In this document: piece after piece, positions 34,167 to 43,958 of the stretch
Layout: the number at the start of each line of letters is the position of its first letter
Numbering within the stretch: position 1 is the stretch's first letter
NCBI RefSeq assembly: GCF_016735495.2
Contig: NZ_JAERQY020000002.1
Span: 744,001-808,000, forward strand
DNA length: 64,000 bases
From: Lysobacter sp. MMG2
Lineage (GTDB): Bacteria > Pseudomonadota > Gammaproteobacteria > Xanthomonadales > Xanthomonadaceae
Reading direction: 5' to 3'
Position numbers and translations under genes: made by a program
Notes under the pieces: generated by a model
Seen by the model: the letters and a program-made list of their open reading frames with translations, nothing else
The model's database searches: none
What the model was told of the DNA's origin: nothing

Positions 34167-36851
34167 ATGTCCACCCTTGCTTCCAACCGGCCGTCCGCCA
34201 CCGCGCTGGACCGCTTCCTGGCTCCGGCCACCCGCCTGATGTCGAGCCTGCGCTTCAACCAGAAGGCCATGGTGATCGGCGCCGCCTTCATGCTCACCTG
34301 CGGCGTGCTGGCCGGCATCATCGTCGTGCGTTCCAACGCCGAAGTGCACGCCGCCACGCAGCAGCGCGACGCCGTCGTCGGCCTGGGCCACCTGCACCGC
34401 GCGATGCTGGGCATCCAGCAGCACGAGCAGCTGATCGTGCGCAAGTTCGCCAAGGACGCCGTCAGCGACCAGATGCTGCAGGAGTCCGCCGCCCACATCG
34501 GCCGCGAACTCGACGCGCTCAACGCCTGGCAGGGCAACACCCTGACCGCGTCGGCCGTGCCGGCCGCGCTGAAGGACGCGCAGGCCGCCTGGGACAAGGC
34601 GAAAGCCGAAACCCACGCCGATGCCGCCGCCGCCGCCGCCGAACACGCCGCCGCCGTGCGCAAGCTCGGTGAAGTGCACGGCCTGATCGCCGACGAAACC
34701 GGCCTGGCGCAGGCGCAGAACGCCGCCGTCCTCTACATGGGCCGCGCCGCCACCGTGTGGGTGCCCACGCTCGCCGAATACACCCAGCAGCAGAGCGCCA
34801 CCGCGCTGCGCGTGCTGGGCGACGGCGCGATCTGGGTCGACGACCGCACCGGCCTGGCCGTCTCGCGCAACATGCAGGACTACGTGCGCACGCGTTCGGA
34901 AATCGAACTGAAGGACGCCGAAGAGGAAATGCCCTCGCTCGCCGCCTCCATGGGCACGCCGTTCCGCAAGGCGCTGGACGCGGTGGCCAAGCAGAACGCC
35001 GACATCCAGAAGCACATCCTCGACGCCGAGACGCCGTCGCTCGCGGTCAAGATCATGGCCGCGCGCACCGAAGCCACGCGCCTGGCGCTCGCCGCCGCGC
35101 TGTCGGCATCGAACACCTCGCTCGACCACGCCGCCTCGTCCGAGATCGCCCGCCTGGAGCGCCGCACCGCGCTGACGCTGGGCGCCTGCATCCTGATCCT
35201 GGCGATCGCGGCGTACCTGTTCCTGGGCTTCAGCCGCAGCACGCGCAACGCGCTGAAGGAAGTGCAGGACGCCTCCGAGCTGCTCGCCCGCGGTGAATTC
35301 CCGGACGCCGTGCGCGTGGACAGCCGCGACGAAGTGCGCGACATCGCGCGCAGCCTGGACCGCGCGATCAACACCCTGCGCAACTTCGCCGGCGCGCAGC
35401 GCGACCTGTTCGAATCGCATCAGGCCGGCGAGATCGACCGCCGCCTGCGCAGCGACGACTTCCCGGGAGCCTACGGCCAGATGGCCGGTGAAGTGAACAC
35501 GCTGGTGGACTCGCACATCCAGGTGAACACGCGCGCCATCGAGATCGTCGCCTCCTACGCACGCGGCGACCTGTCGCACGACATGGACCGCCTGCCGGGC
35601 CAGAAGGCGCGCATCACCGACGCCGTGGATTCGGTCAAGAGCGGCATGAACGCGATCAACGCCGAGATCAAGACGCTGGTCGACGCCGCCGTCGCCGGTG
35701 ACTTCAGCCGCCGCGGCGACGCCTCGCGCTTCGAGTTCGTCTACCACGACGTGGTGCAGAGCCTCAACGAGCTGATGGGCACCGCCGAGGAAGGCCTGCA
35801 CGAAGTGGGCACGCTGCTGTCGGCCGTCGCCGATGGCGACCTCAACCGCCGCGTCGAAGTGGAACTGCCGGGCCAGTTCGGCCGCCTGGCCAACGACGCC
35901 AACCGCACCGTCGACCAGCTCGCGCAGATCGTCGGCCAGATCCGCCAGGGTTCGGACGCGATCAGCAGCGCCGCGGCGGAAATCGCCGCCGGCAACAACG
36001 ACCTGTCGCAGCGCACGGAGCAGCAGGCCGCGTCGCTGGAAGAAACCGCATCGTCGATGGAAGAGCTGACCAGCACGGTCCGCCAGAACGCCGACAACGC
36101 GCGCCAGGCCAACCAGCTGGCGCAGAGCGCGGCGGAAGTCGCCGGCCAGGGCGGCACGGTGGTGGGCGAAGTCGTCAACACGATGAACGCCATCAACCAG
36201 TCGTCGAAGAAGATCTCCGACATCATCGGCGTGATCGACGGCATCGCGTTCCAGACCAACATCCTGGCGCTCAACGCTGCGGTGGAAGCCGCGCGTGCCG
36301 GCGAACAGGGCCGCGGTTTCGCGGTGGTCGCCAGCGAAGTGCGCTCGCTCGCGCAGCGTTCGGCGAACGCGGCCAAGGAGATCAAGCAGCTCATCAACGA
36401 CTCGGTGACGAAGGTCGAGGAAGGCAGCCAGCTGGTCGACCAGGCCGGCCGCACGATGGGCGAGATCGTGACCAGCGTGAAGAAGGTCACCGACATCATC
36501 GCCGACATCTCCGCCGCGTCGCAGGAGCAGAGCTCGGGCATCGAGCAGGTCAACAACGCCATCACGCAGATGGACGAAGGCACGCAGCAGAACGCGGCGC
36601 TGGTCGAGCAGGCCTCTGCCGCCGCGCGCAGCCTGGAGCAGCAGTCCGAGCAGCTGGTGCAGACGGTGGCGGTGTTCCGCGTCGCGCACTCGGCGCAGGC
36701 CGCACGCGTCGCGCAGGCGACCGTGGTCGACATGCCGGCCGCCAAGTCCAGCCGCGCCAAGCCGGCCGTCGCACCCGCCAAGCCCGCCGCCCGCAAGGTG
36801 CGCGCGAGCGCGGCGGCGAACAGCGCGGATGGTGATTGGCAGGAGTTCTGA
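34167..36851 (+). CDS. Transmembrane chemoreceptor with large helical sensor region
   Basis: The 894-residue receptor has a membrane helix at about 35-54, a periplasmic region of about 280 residues that looks wholly helical (Ala-rich, four-helix-bundle type, possibly bimodular), a second helix at about 335-355 ([19 protein letters not shown]), several HAMP-like units and a standard signalling hairpin. It ends in DWQEF, a CheR-tether pentapeptide, like the receptor at 29157. ATG 34167 follows AGAGG and lies downstream of a good sigma-28 promoter. The ligand cannot be predicted. Confidence 0.94.
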   Translation: MSTLASNRPSATALDRFLAPATRLMSSLRFNQKAMVIGAAFMLTCGVLAGIIVVRSNAEVHAATQQRDAVVGLGHLHRAMLGIQQHEQLIVRKFAKDAVSDQMLQESAAHIGRELDALNAWQGNTLTASAVPAALKDAQAAWDKAKAETHADAAAAAAEHAAAVRKLGEVHGLIADETGLAQAQNAAVLYMGRAATVWVPTLAEYTQQQSATALRVLGDGAIWVDDRTGLAVSRNMQDYVRTRSEIELKDAEEEMPSLAASMGTPFRKALDAVAKQNADIQKHILDAETPSLAVKIMAARTEATRLALAAALSASNTSLDHAASSEIARLERRTALTLGACILILAIAAYLFLGFSRSTRNALKEVQDASELLARGEFPDAVRVDSRDEVRDIARSLDRAINTLRNFAGAQRDLFESHQAGEIDRRLRSDDFPGAYGQMAGEVNTLVDSHIQVNTRAIEIVASYARGDLSHDMDRLPGQKARITDAVDSVKSGMNAINAEIKTLVDAAVAGDFSRRGDASRFEFVYHDVVQSLNELMGTAEEGLHEVGTLLSAVADGDLNRRVEVELPGQFGRLANDANRTVDQLAQIVGQIRQGSDAISSAAAEIAAGNNDLSQRTEQQAASLEETASSMEELTSTVRQNADNARQANQLAQSAAEVAGQGGTVVGEVVNTMNAINQSSKKISDIIGVIDGIAFQTNILALNAAVEAARAGEQGRGFAVVASEVRSLAQRSANAAKEIKQLINDSVTKVEEGSQLVDQAGRTMGEIVTSVKKVTDIIADISAASQEQSSGIEQVNNAITQMDEGTQQNAALVEQASAAARSLEQQSEQLVQTVAVFRVAHSAQAARVAQATVVDMPAAKSSRAKPAVAPAKPAARKVRASAAANSADGDWQEF

Positions 36852-36872
36852 CGTAGCGCCGTAGCGCTCTCG

Positions 36873-36994
36873 CTCCTCCCCTGCGTGCAGTGACGTAGCC
36901 CGGGTAAGGCCGAAGGCCGCACCCGGGGTGCCTCACCGCCCGGTGCATCGATCCAGGCAAAGAGCCCCGGGTGCGCTTCGCTTACCCGGGCTAC
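36873..36994. repeat. Family D fragment and Family C GTAG-headed REP pair
   Basis: CTCCTCCCCTGCGTGCAG is followed by GTAGCCCGGGTAAGGCCGAA (from 36895) and its inverted partner ending CCCGGGCTAC at 36994. This fills the gap before cheR. Confidence 0.83.
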
Positions 36995-37019
36995 GAATGC
37001 AGCAACCCCCGAGCCCCCC

Positions 37020-37865
37020 ATGCGTCCTTCGCCGCGCACCTCCGACGACCGCGAATTCACCTTCGACGACCGCGACTTCCGCCGCGTCTGCCGGATGATC
37101 CGCGAGTACGCCGGCATCCACCTGCATCCGCACAAGCGCGACATGGTCTACAGCCGACTGGCGCGTCGCGTGCGGGCGCTGGACATGGACCGCTTCGGCG
37201 ACTACCTCGATTTCGTCGAAGCCGACCCGGACGCGGAACTGCAGGGCTTCATCAACGCCCTCACCACCAACCTCACCTCGTTTTTCCGCGAGGCGCACCA
37301 CTTCGACATGCTCGCCGACCTGCTGCGCTCGCGCGGCACCGGCGGCCAGCGGATCTGGTGCAATGCCGCCTCCACCGGCGAGGAGCCGTACACGCTGGCG
37401 ATCACCGCCTGCGAAGCCTTCGGCACGATGACGCCGCCGGTGCGCATCCTGGCCACCGACATCGACACCCACGTGCTGCAGACCGCGGCGCGCGGCGTGT
37501 ACCCGGTGGAACGCATCAACGCCCTGTCGCTGCAGCGCCGGCGCCAGTTCTTCCAGCGCGGCAACGGCGCCAACGCCGGCATGTGCCGCGTGAAGCCCGA
37601 ACTGCAGGCGCTGATCGAGTTCCGCCCGCTCAACCTGCTCGACGACGACTACGGCCTGAAGGGCGGCTTCGACGCCGTGTTCTGCCGCAACGTCATGATC
37701 TATTTCGACAAGGCCACGCAGTACCAGGTGCTGCAACGCATGGCACCGCTGATCGCGCCGGGCGGCCTGCTGTTCGCCGGGCATTCGGAAAGCTTCGGCC
37801 ATGCCCACGACCTGATCACCTCCTGCGGCCGCACGACCTACCGACCCGTCGCAGGACTCAAATGA
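37020..37865 (+). CDS. cheR: Chemoreceptor methyltransferase CheR
   Basis: CheR methylates receptor glutamates using SAM. The 281-residue product has the all-helical N-domain ([17 protein letters not shown]) and a SAM-binding domain with [14 protein letters not shown] and [14 protein letters not shown] beta-subdomain of the kind that binds receptor pentapeptides is expected in this length class, and two neighbouring receptors carry such a tail. The stop overlaps the cheD start. Confidence 0.95.
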   Translation: MRPSPRTSDDREFTFDDRDFRRVCRMIREYAGIHLHPHKRDMVYSRLARRVRALDMDRFGDYLDFVEADPDAELQGFINALTTNLTSFFREAHHFDMLADLLRSRGTGGQRIWCNAASTGEEPYTLAITACEAFGTMTPPVRILATDIDTHVLQTAARGVYPVERINALSLQRRRQFFQRGNGANAGMCRVKPELQALIEFRPLNLLDDDYGLKGGFDAVFCRNVMIYFDKATQYQVLQRMAPLIAPGGLLFAGHSESFGHAHDLITSCGRTTYRPVAGLK

Positions 37866-38467
37866 TGAGCGCCGCCTTGACCACCCGCGCCGCGATCGAA
37901 CCGGGCAGCTACTTCGACCCGGTGCTGCAGACCGAAGCGATCAAGCTGCTGCCGTCCGACTACCGCGTCACCGACCGGCCGATCGCGCTGGTCACGCTGC
38001 TGGGATCGTGCGTGGCCGCGTGTCTGTACGACCCGATGCTGCAGGTCGGCGGCATGAACCACTTCATGCTGCCCGGCGGCGAAGCGGAGTCCGTGTCCTC
38101 GCGCTACGGCGCGCACGCGATGGAACTGCTCATCAACGACCTGCTCAAGCGCGGCGCGCGGCGCTCGCGATTGCAGGCCAAGGTGTTCGGCGGCGGCAAC
38201 GTGCTCAGCGGCTTCTACAGCGATCCCATCGGCACGCGCAACGCCTGCTTCGTGCTGGAATACCTTGCGGCCGAGCACATCCCCGTCATCGCGCAGGACC
38301 TGGGCGACATCCATCCGCGCAAGGTCTGCTTCTTCGCGCAGACCGGGCGCACGCTGGTCAAGCGACTGCCGTCGGCGCGCAACGACGTCATCGTCGATGC
38401 CGAGCGCGCGTACTACGGCCGCCTCGCCCGCGAGCCGGTCGCCAGCGGCAGCGTGGAGCTGTTCTGA
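37862..38467 (+). CDS. cheD: Receptor glutamine deamidase CheD
   Basis: CheD deamidates receptor glutamines to glutamates. The 201-residue product (200 if ATG 37865 is used) shows the catalytic Cys50 in [12 protein letters not shown], His67 in [11 protein letters not shown] and the KVFGGGNVL motif. It ends in SGSVELF, nearly the same as the tail of the receptor-like protein at 39846. The stop overlaps the cheB ATG. Confidence 0.94.
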   Translation: MMSAALTTRAAIEPGSYFDPVLQTEAIKLLPSDYRVTDRPIALVTLLGSCVAACLYDPMLQVGGMNHFMLPGGEAESVSSRYGAHAMELLINDLLKRGARRSRLQAKVFGGGNVLSGFYSDPIGTRNACFVLEYLAAEHIPVIAQDLGDIHPRKVCFFAQTGRTLVKRLPSARNDVIVDAERAYYGRLAREPVASGSVELF

Positions 38468-39528
38468 TGGATGCGCGCCGCAACCCGGGCAAGGCGCCCA
38501 TCAAGGTGCTCGTCGTCGACGACTCGGCGCTGGTGCGCCAGCTGATGACCCAACTGCTGGAGGAAGACCCCGCCATCCAGGTCGTCGGCGCCGCGGCCGA
38601 TCCGTACATCGCGCGCGACAAGATCAAGCAGCTCAACCCGGACGTGCTCACGCTCGATGTCGAGATGCCGCGCATGGACGGGCTCACGTTCCTGCGCAAC
38701 CTCATGCGCCTGCGGCCGATGCCGGTGGTGATGGTCTCCACGCTGACCGAGCGCGGCGCGCAGGTGACGCTGGATGCACTGTCGCTGGGCGCGGTGGATT
38801 TCATCGCCAAGCCCAAGCTCGACATCGCGCGCGGCCTGACCGAGTACGCCGGTCTGCTGATCGATAAGGTCAAGCAGGCCGCGAAGGCGCGCGTGATCGC
38901 GCCGTTGCCGCGCGCGGCCAACGACCCCGCTACGCCGGCCGTGGCCTATCGGACCACGCATCGGTTGATCGCCATCGGCGCGTCCACCGGCGGCACCGAG
39001 GCCATCCGCGAAGTGATGGCGCAGATGCCGGCCGACGCACCGGCGACGGTGATCGCGCAGCACATCCCGGGCGCATTCAGCGCGCCCTTCGCCGACCGCC
39101 TGGATCGGCACAGTCGCATGACGGTGGTGCACGTGGAGCGCGACCAGGAACTGCTGCCGGGCCACGCTTATGTCGCGCCGGGTGGACGCCACCTGCGTGT
39201 CTACCGCAGCGGTGCGCGCTGGCATTGCCGGCTCGGCGACGACGATCCGGTGCGTCGCCACCGTCCCAGCGTGGATGCGTTGTTCGAATCGGTGGCCGAG
39301 CACGTCGGCAGCAATGCCAGCGCGGCGCTGCTCACGGGCATGGGCGATGACGGCGCGCGCGGCCTGCTTGCGCTGCGCAAGGCCGGTGCGGCGACGCTGG
39401 CGCAGGACGAGGCGACCAGCGTGGTCTGGGGCATGCCCGGCGCGGCGGTTGCGCTGGGCGCGGCGGAGGAGACGGTGCCGCTGTCGCGCGTGGCGGAGCG
39501 GTTGTTGGCGGGGACGGCGCACGATTGA
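38467..39528 (+). CDS. cheB: Receptor methylesterase CheB
   Basis: CheB removes receptor methyl groups and is activated by CheA. The 353-residue product has an N-terminal receiver domain with Asp64 as phosphoacceptor and a C-terminal esterase domain with catalytic Ser173 ([11 protein letters not shown]), His199 ([10 protein letters not shown]) and Asp295 ([10 protein letters not shown]). It is the last gene of the cheR-cheD-cheB unit and the only CheB in the window. Confidence 0.96.
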   Translation: MDARRNPGKAPIKVLVVDDSALVRQLMTQLLEEDPAIQVVGAAADPYIARDKIKQLNPDVLTLDVEMPRMDGLTFLRNLMRLRPMPVVMVSTLTERGAQVTLDALSLGAVDFIAKPKLDIARGLTEYAGLLIDKVKQAAKARVIAPLPRAANDPATPAVAYRTTHRLIAIGASTGGTEAIREVMAQMPADAPATVIAQHIPGAFSAPFADRLDRHSRMTVVHVERDQELLPGHAYVAPGGRHLRVYRSGARWHCRLGDDDPVRRHRPSVDALFESVAEHVGSNASAALLTGMGDDGARGLLALRKAGAATLAQDEATSVVWGMPGAAVALGAAEETVPLSRVAERLLAGTAHD

Positions 39529-39550
39529 GCGGCGGAACCCGGACCTTCAC

Positions 39551-39690
39551 CCCCGTTCGTCCTGAGCGCAGGCGCGACGCGCCGAAGTCGAAGGATGAAT
39601 GGGCCAATGCAACGAAGCCTAAGCGCCCCCTGCACCGGTCCGCTCATCCTTCGACTTCGCGGCTACGCCGCTACGCTCAGGACGAACGGA
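39551..39690. repeat. Family B inverted repeat pair, cheB-receptor gap
   Basis: The arms CCGTTCGTCCTGAGCGCAGG and GCTACGCTCAGGACGAACGG enclose about 40 bases. Apart from this and the promoter at 39790, nothing is seen in 39529-39845. Confidence 0.87.
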
Positions 39691-39789
39691 ATCCGGGGTT
39701 CCGGCAAATCGTGGGATGCCTTCACCGCAAGCCAGAAACACGCACTGCGTCACACCATCGTCGCGCCGCAAGGTAAGGCGTTTCCCTAC

Positions 39790-39816
39790 TAAAGCACCAG
39801 CCGCCACAGCCGTTAT
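39790..39816 (+). promoter_or_regulatory. Candidate sigma-28 promoter
   Basis: TAAAGCAC and GCCGTTAT are separated by exactly 11 bases and match the FliA consensus at five and six of eight positions. It ends 29 bases before ATG 39846. Confidence 0.58.
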
Positions 39817-39845
39817 CTAACTTGCCCCATTCGGTGAGATCGAAG

Positions 39846-41018
39846 ATGGATTCCCGTGTACTGATTCGCCTTGCAGCACCGCTGGTGCTCACTTCCCTGC
39901 TGATCGCCGCGCAAGCGCTGGAATGGCCGCCCGGCGTGCAGTGGGGCGCGCTGGTCGCCATGACGCTGGCGTGGCTGGGCTTCGCCTGGACCATGCAGCG
40001 GCCCAGCCACAACGACACGGCGATGCTGCGCGAACAGACGCGCCTGCTCGACGACCTGCGCAACTTCGTGAATTCCGAAGTGCAGGGCTCGCGCGGCGAG
40101 ATCGACCGCACGCGCACGCTGATCCGCGAATCGGTCGCCAAGCTGGGCATGAGCTTCGAAGCGGTCAACCGCAAGTCGCGCGAACAGGGCGAAGTGGTCT
40201 CGCGCATCATCGACCGCACCGACGGCGAGCACGGCGGCGTGGACGTTTCGCGCTTCGCCCTGCAGGCCAGCCAGCAGATGGAGCAACTGGTGGAAGCACT
40301 GGAAGCCGTGAGCGGCCAGAGCACCACCACCGTCACCCACATCGACGCGATGGCCGAGCACCTGGACGGCATCTTCGCGCTGCTGGAGGACGTGAAGTCG
40401 ATCGCCGACCAGACCAACCTGCTCGCGCTCAACGCGGCCATTGAAGCGGCGCGCGCCGGCGAGGCGGGTCGCGGCTTCGCGGTCGTCGCCGACGAAGTGC
40501 GCAACCTGTCCGAGCGCTCCACCGCGTTCAACGAACAGATCCGCAAGCTCGCGCACAGCTCCAAGGATTCCATCGCCCGCGTCCGCGACACCGTCAGCAC
40601 GATGGCCTCGCGCGACATGGACCGCTCGCGCGGCGCCCGCGCCGAAGCCGCCGCGATGCTGGAACGCGTGGACGGCATCAACCGCGGCCTGGGCAACGGC
40701 ATGCGCGAGATCGCCGACTGCGGCCGCTCGATCGACGGCTCCGTCGCCGAGGCCGTGCGTTCGCTGCAGTTCGAAGACATCGCCACGCAGGCCCTGGGTG
40801 CGGCCACCACGCACCTGGATCGCCTGAGCGCGATCAACCGCGAGGCCACCGCCCTGCACCAGCTCCTGCATCGCGCCGACCGCGCCGATGCCGAAGTGCG
40901 CCAGGCCCTGGGCCAGCTGGGCCAGCGCATCGCCCAGATGCGCACCGAGTGGGAGCGCCCGCCCCACAAGGCGGTGATGCAGCAGTCCATGGATGCTGGT
41001 AGCGTCGAACTCTTCTGA
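39846..41018 (+). CDS. Membrane-anchored methyl-accepting protein without a sensor domain
   Basis: The 390-residue product has two close membrane helices (about residues 4-19 and 30-48) with almost no periplasmic loop, no HAMP and then a receptor-type signalling hairpin ([20 protein letters not shown]). A C-terminal helical region follows and ends AGSVELF. It may sense membrane state, or an intracellular cue through a partner. The C-terminal tail is almost identical to that of CheD three genes upstream. A sigma-28 promoter candidate precedes it. Confidence 0.88.
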   Translation: MDSRVLIRLAAPLVLTSLLIAAQALEWPPGVQWGALVAMTLAWLGFAWTMQRPSHNDTAMLREQTRLLDDLRNFVNSEVQGSRGEIDRTRTLIRESVAKLGMSFEAVNRKSREQGEVVSRIIDRTDGEHGGVDVSRFALQASQQMEQLVEALEAVSGQSTTTVTHIDAMAEHLDGIFALLEDVKSIADQTNLLALNAAIEAARAGEAGRGFAVVADEVRNLSERSTAFNEQIRKLAHSSKDSIARVRDTVSTMASRDMDRSRGARAEAAAMLERVDGINRGLGNGMREIADCGRSIDGSVAEAVRSLQFEDIATQALGAATTHLDRLSAINREATALHQLLHRADRADAEVRQALGQLGQRIAQMRTEWERPPHKAVMQQSMDAGSVELF

Positions 41019-41034
41019 ACCACTGCATGACGGG

Positions 41035-42003
41035 ATGAACGCGATCCCTCCATCGCCTCCGGCGGGGCCCGACGGCCCCCTCGCGCAGGATCCGCCCAAC
41101 GGGCGCGCAGGCTTGCGCGCCCGTTTGCGTGGGCGCGGCGGCTTCCTGCTCTGCGTGGCGATGGCTGCGCTGGCGGTGGCGTGGATGGCGCTGGTGGCCC
41201 CTGCGCTGGCCGTGGAGTTGCGTCGCTGGTTCGGTGACGCCGCGCACTGGATCGCCAATGCCCTGTCGTTGCCGCTGGTCGCCGTGCTGCTGTTCCTGAT
41301 GCTGCGGCGTACCTGTTCGGATGCGCGCGAAGAGGAGCTCGCCACGCATCTGCATCGCCAGCAACAGGAGCTGCATGCCCTGACCGGGCGCCTGATCGAC
41401 GTACAGGAAAAGGAGCGCCGCACGCTCTCGCGCGAGCTGCACGACGACATCGGCCAGGCGATCTCGGCGATGAAGATGTCGGCGACCTCGATCGAGGGCG
41501 AGGACGAGGCGGGCCGTCGCGAGATCGTCGAGGAAATCGTCGTCATCGCCGATTCGACCATCGCCAAGCTGCGCGACATCTCCATCCTGCTGCGCCCACC
41601 GCAGCTGGACGCACTGGGTCTGGTGGCCGCGCTGCGCTGGCAGTGCGAGCGGCTGTTCCGCAGCGGTTCGCCGATGCTGGAACTGGACCTCACGCCGCTG
41701 CCCGAACGCCCCGATCCCGCCGTCGAACTGGCCTGCTTCCGCATCGCGCAGGAAGCGCTGACGAACGTGCTGCGTCATTCCGGTGCGAGCCAGGTGACGG
41801 TGATCCTGGCGCCGCGCGGCGAGGAGATCCTGCTGTCGATCATCGACGACGGCCGCGGCTTCGATCCGGACAGCGTGCACGGGCTCGGCCTGATCGCCAT
41901 GCGCGAACGGGCGACACACCTGGGCGGCACGTTCGATATCGAAACGGTGCCGGGTGCGGGGACGTGCATTCGGGCGACGTTGCCGATGCGGGTAGCCGGG
42001 TAG
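41035..42003 (+). CDS. NarX/DegS-type sensor histidine kinase, no partner adjacent
   Basis: The 322-residue protein has two membrane segments (about 36-58 and 76-90), a short linker, a HisKA_3 dimerisation domain with phosphorylatable His136 (SRELHDDIGQAISAMKMS) and a C-terminal ATPase domain (DDGRGFDP, GLGLIAMRERA). This kinase class signals to NarL/FixJ regulators, but none is encoded next to it: the next gene is an unrelated methyltransferase on the other strand. There is no extracytoplasmic domain of useful size. The signal is unknown. Confidence 0.88.
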   Translation: MNAIPPSPPAGPDGPLAQDPPNGRAGLRARLRGRGGFLLCVAMAALAVAWMALVAPALAVELRRWFGDAAHWIANALSLPLVAVLLFLMLRRTCSDAREEELATHLHRQQQELHALTGRLIDVQEKERRTLSRELHDDIGQAISAMKMSATSIEGEDEAGRREIVEEIVVIADSTIAKLRDISILLRPPQLDALGLVAALRWQCERLFRSGSPMLELDLTPLPERPDPAVELACFRIAQEALTNVLRHSGASQVTVILAPRGEEILLSIIDDGRGFDPDSVHGLGLIAMRERATHLGGTFDIETVPGAGTCIRATLPMRVAG

Positions 42004-42054
42004 CGCTCGGGCTACGTGTAGCCACGCAGCGCCGTGCGCCGTGCCGCAATAAGC

Positions 42055-42155
42055 CGTCATTCCCGCGAAAGCGGGAATCCATCTGCCAGGCGCATCACGC
42101 CATCCGTCGAACGTGATGCATGCAACGTTGGATCCCCGCCTTCGCGGGGATGACG
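42055..42155. repeat. Family A inverted repeat pair
   Basis: GTCATTCCCGCGAAAGCGGG and CCCCGCCTTCGCGGGGATGA lie between the convergent kinase and methyltransferase genes. Confidence 0.88.
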
Positions 42156-42176
42156 TCGATCAACGCAATCTCGCCG

Positions 42177-43148
42177 TTACTGGCGATTCGGCGCTTTCGC
42201 TTTCCACGCCGCCAGCAACACCGCCGCCGCCGCCGCCACGTTGAGGCTTTCCACCAGCCCCGTGCCGGGAATCGACAGGCGCAGGTCGCACGCCGCCGCG
42301 AGTTCGCGGTCCATGCCCTCGCCTTCCGCGCCGAGCACGTACACCGTGCGCGCCTGCAACGGTGCGGCGAACACGTCGTTGCCGCCCTTCACCACCGTCG
42401 CGGCCAGCGTGAAGCCGGCACTGCGCAGCTGGGCGATGGCGTTGTCCTCGCGGCCCAGGCGCACCAGCGGGACCGCTTCGGCGCCGCCCTCGGCCACGCG
42501 CGCGGCGGCGCCGGAGAGCGACAGGTTCGAATGCTTCGGCAGCAGGATCGCCGACACGCCGAAGTGCGCGGCCGAGCGCAGGATCGCGCCGAAGTTGTGC
42601 GGATTGCCGACGCCGTCCAGCCAGATCGCGCACTGCGGACCGGCCGGCAGATCGCGCAGCCAGGTCGACAGCGACAGGGGTTCTTCGCGCAGCACGTCGG
42701 CGACGACGCCTTCGTGGTGGCTGCTGGCGGCCAGCTTGTGCAGGTCCAGTTCGTCCACCACGCGATAACCCACGCGGTTGGCGACGCACCATTTCAGCAG
42801 CGGCTGCAACGCGGGAATGCGCGCTTCGGCCAGGTACAGCTTGCGGATTGCCTGCGGGCGGCGCGAGAACACCGCGTGGATGGCGTTCAATCCGTAGAGA
42901 CGAAGCTCGGCGGTGCGACGTTCGCGCCCGGGATGCGCGGCGTGTTCATCGCCGTGATCGTGGTCGTGGTGTTCGACGTGGGATTTGGCGTGCGCGGCGC
43001 GGTGCGTGGCGGCGCCTCGCTCGTGCTGTGTCTGCGCGGTGCGATCGGCGAAGCGTTCGTCGCGGCTGCGCACGTTCGCACGCCCCCACGGTGCGTCGCC
43101 CGGTGTGCGCGGGCCGCGCGGCGGACGGTTGGGCGGATCATGGCGCAT
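42177..43148 (-). CDS. TrmH/SpoU-family RNA 2'-O-methyltransferase, YfiF-like
   Basis: The 323-residue product has the three SpoU motifs: NPHNFGAILRSA, VYVLGAEGEGM and IPGTGLVESLNVAAAAAVLL. The N-terminal 75 residues are a basic, His-rich disordered tail, followed by a substrate-binding domain (LYGLNAIHAVFSRRPQAI). That domain and the WCVANRVGYRVVDELDL segment resemble E. coli YfiF more than RlmB. The RNA target is therefore uncertain. It overlaps the acetyltransferase gene upstream by 11 bases. Confidence 0.88.
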   Translation of the reverse strand: MRHDPPNRPPRGPRTPGDAPWGRANVRSRDERFADRTAQTQHERGAATHRAAHAKSHVEHHDHDHGDEHAAHPGRERRTAELRLYGLNAIHAVFSRRPQAIRKLYLAEARIPALQPLLKWCVANRVGYRVVDELDLHKLAASSHHEGVVADVLREEPLSLSTWLRDLPAGPQCAIWLDGVGNPHNFGAILRSAAHFGVSAILLPKHSNLSLSGAAARVAEGGAEAVPLVRLGREDNAIAQLRSAGFTLAATVVKGGNDVFAAPLQARTVYVLGAEGEGMDRELAAACDLRLSIPGTGLVESLNVAAAAAVLLAAWKAKAPNRQ

Positions 43149-43707
43149 CGGACAGACTCCTTCGTACTTTCGCGAACACGCGCATGTCGTGCGGTTCGCC
43201 GTTCTTCAACAGGGCGCAGCGGGCCAGGCCTTCTTCGGCGAAGCCGTTCTTCAGCAGCACGCGGGCGGATGCTTCGTTGGACGGCAGCACCGTCGCCTGC
43301 ACGCGGTACAGCGACAGCGTCCGCATCAGCCACGGCACGTAGAGCGCGACGACGCGCGTCATCAACCCCCTGCCCCAGCGCGCGTGGCCGAGCCAGTAAC
43401 CCAGCTCCGCCGCATGACCACGCTCGGCATCGCCGGGACGCGCACCGATGCCGCCGCAAGCTTCGCCATCGACTTCGATGGCGAAGACGGGATCGCTCAG
43501 GTCGACCACGTCGCCGGCGAGGAAACGCTCGCCGTCCTGGCGCGTGTACGGGTGCGGGAAACGGCTGCTGAGTCCGCGCACGACGCGTGCGTCGTCGGCG
43601 TGGCGCAGCAGGGCGTCCAGGTCATCCCGGTGCCACGCGCGCAGGACGAAGCCGTCGCCGGACAGGCGCAGGGATTCGGCGTGGAAGCGCGGCAGGGCGG
43701 GGGGCAT
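43138..43707 (-). CDS. GNAT-family N-acetyltransferase (RimJ/RimL-like)
   Basis: The 189-residue product resembles the ribosomal-protein acetyltransferase type: LRAWHRDDLDALLRHADD, then GYWLGHARWGRGLMTRVV as acetyl-CoA loop, and NEASARVLLKNGFAEEG. The natural substrate is unknown. I chose ATG 43707 (MPPALPRFHAE); an upstream extension would run into a Family B repeat. It is coupled to the methyltransferase downstream. Confidence 0.85.
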   Translation of the reverse strand: MPPALPRFHAESLRLSGDGFVLRAWHRDDLDALLRHADDARVVRGLSSRFPHPYTRQDGERFLAGDVVDLSDPVFAIEVDGEACGGIGARPGDAERGHAAELGYWLGHARWGRGLMTRVVALYVPWLMRTLSLYRVQATVLPSNEASARVLLKNGFAEEGLARCALLKNGEPHDMRVFAKVRRSLSDAP

Positions 43708-43791
43708 GCGCACAGGGTAACCGGGCGGGGCGCGGGAAACCGAAATGGGGTGTTCAGGGTGGCATTCGCCAATACGTGGCGCCCACGGCCC

Positions 43792-43910
43792 ACCGTTCGT
43801 CCTGAGCGTAGGCGCGAAGCGCCGGAGTCGAAGGATGGACGGGTGGGGACGCATCCGGCCCGCCCGCCCTTCGACTTCGCGGCTACGCCGCTACGCTCAG
43901 GACGAACGGT
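43792..43910. repeat. Family B inverted repeat pair
   Basis: The CCGTTCGTCCTGAGCGTAGG arm and its inverted partner lie between the GNAT gene and the RND pump. Confidence 0.87.
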
Positions 43911-43915
43911 GAAAC

Positions 43916-43948
43916 GCGCCGGCCTCTTCCAATCCTTGCGGCCGGCGC
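43916..43948 (-). terminator. Possible terminator after the RND pump gene
   Basis: GCGCCGGCC and GGCCGGCGC form a perfect nine-base stem with a 15-base loop, 11 bases beyond the stop. The T-run after it is short (GTTTC), so it is only a possible terminator. Confidence 0.5.
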
Positions 43949-43958
43949 TCCAGGCCCT

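Noticed and set aside
39813-41744. Long open frames antisense to chemotaxis, flagellar and nap genes
   Set aside because: They are a by-product of very high GC content and the codon bias of the real genes. Their translations are Arg/Ala/His-rich and show no domains.
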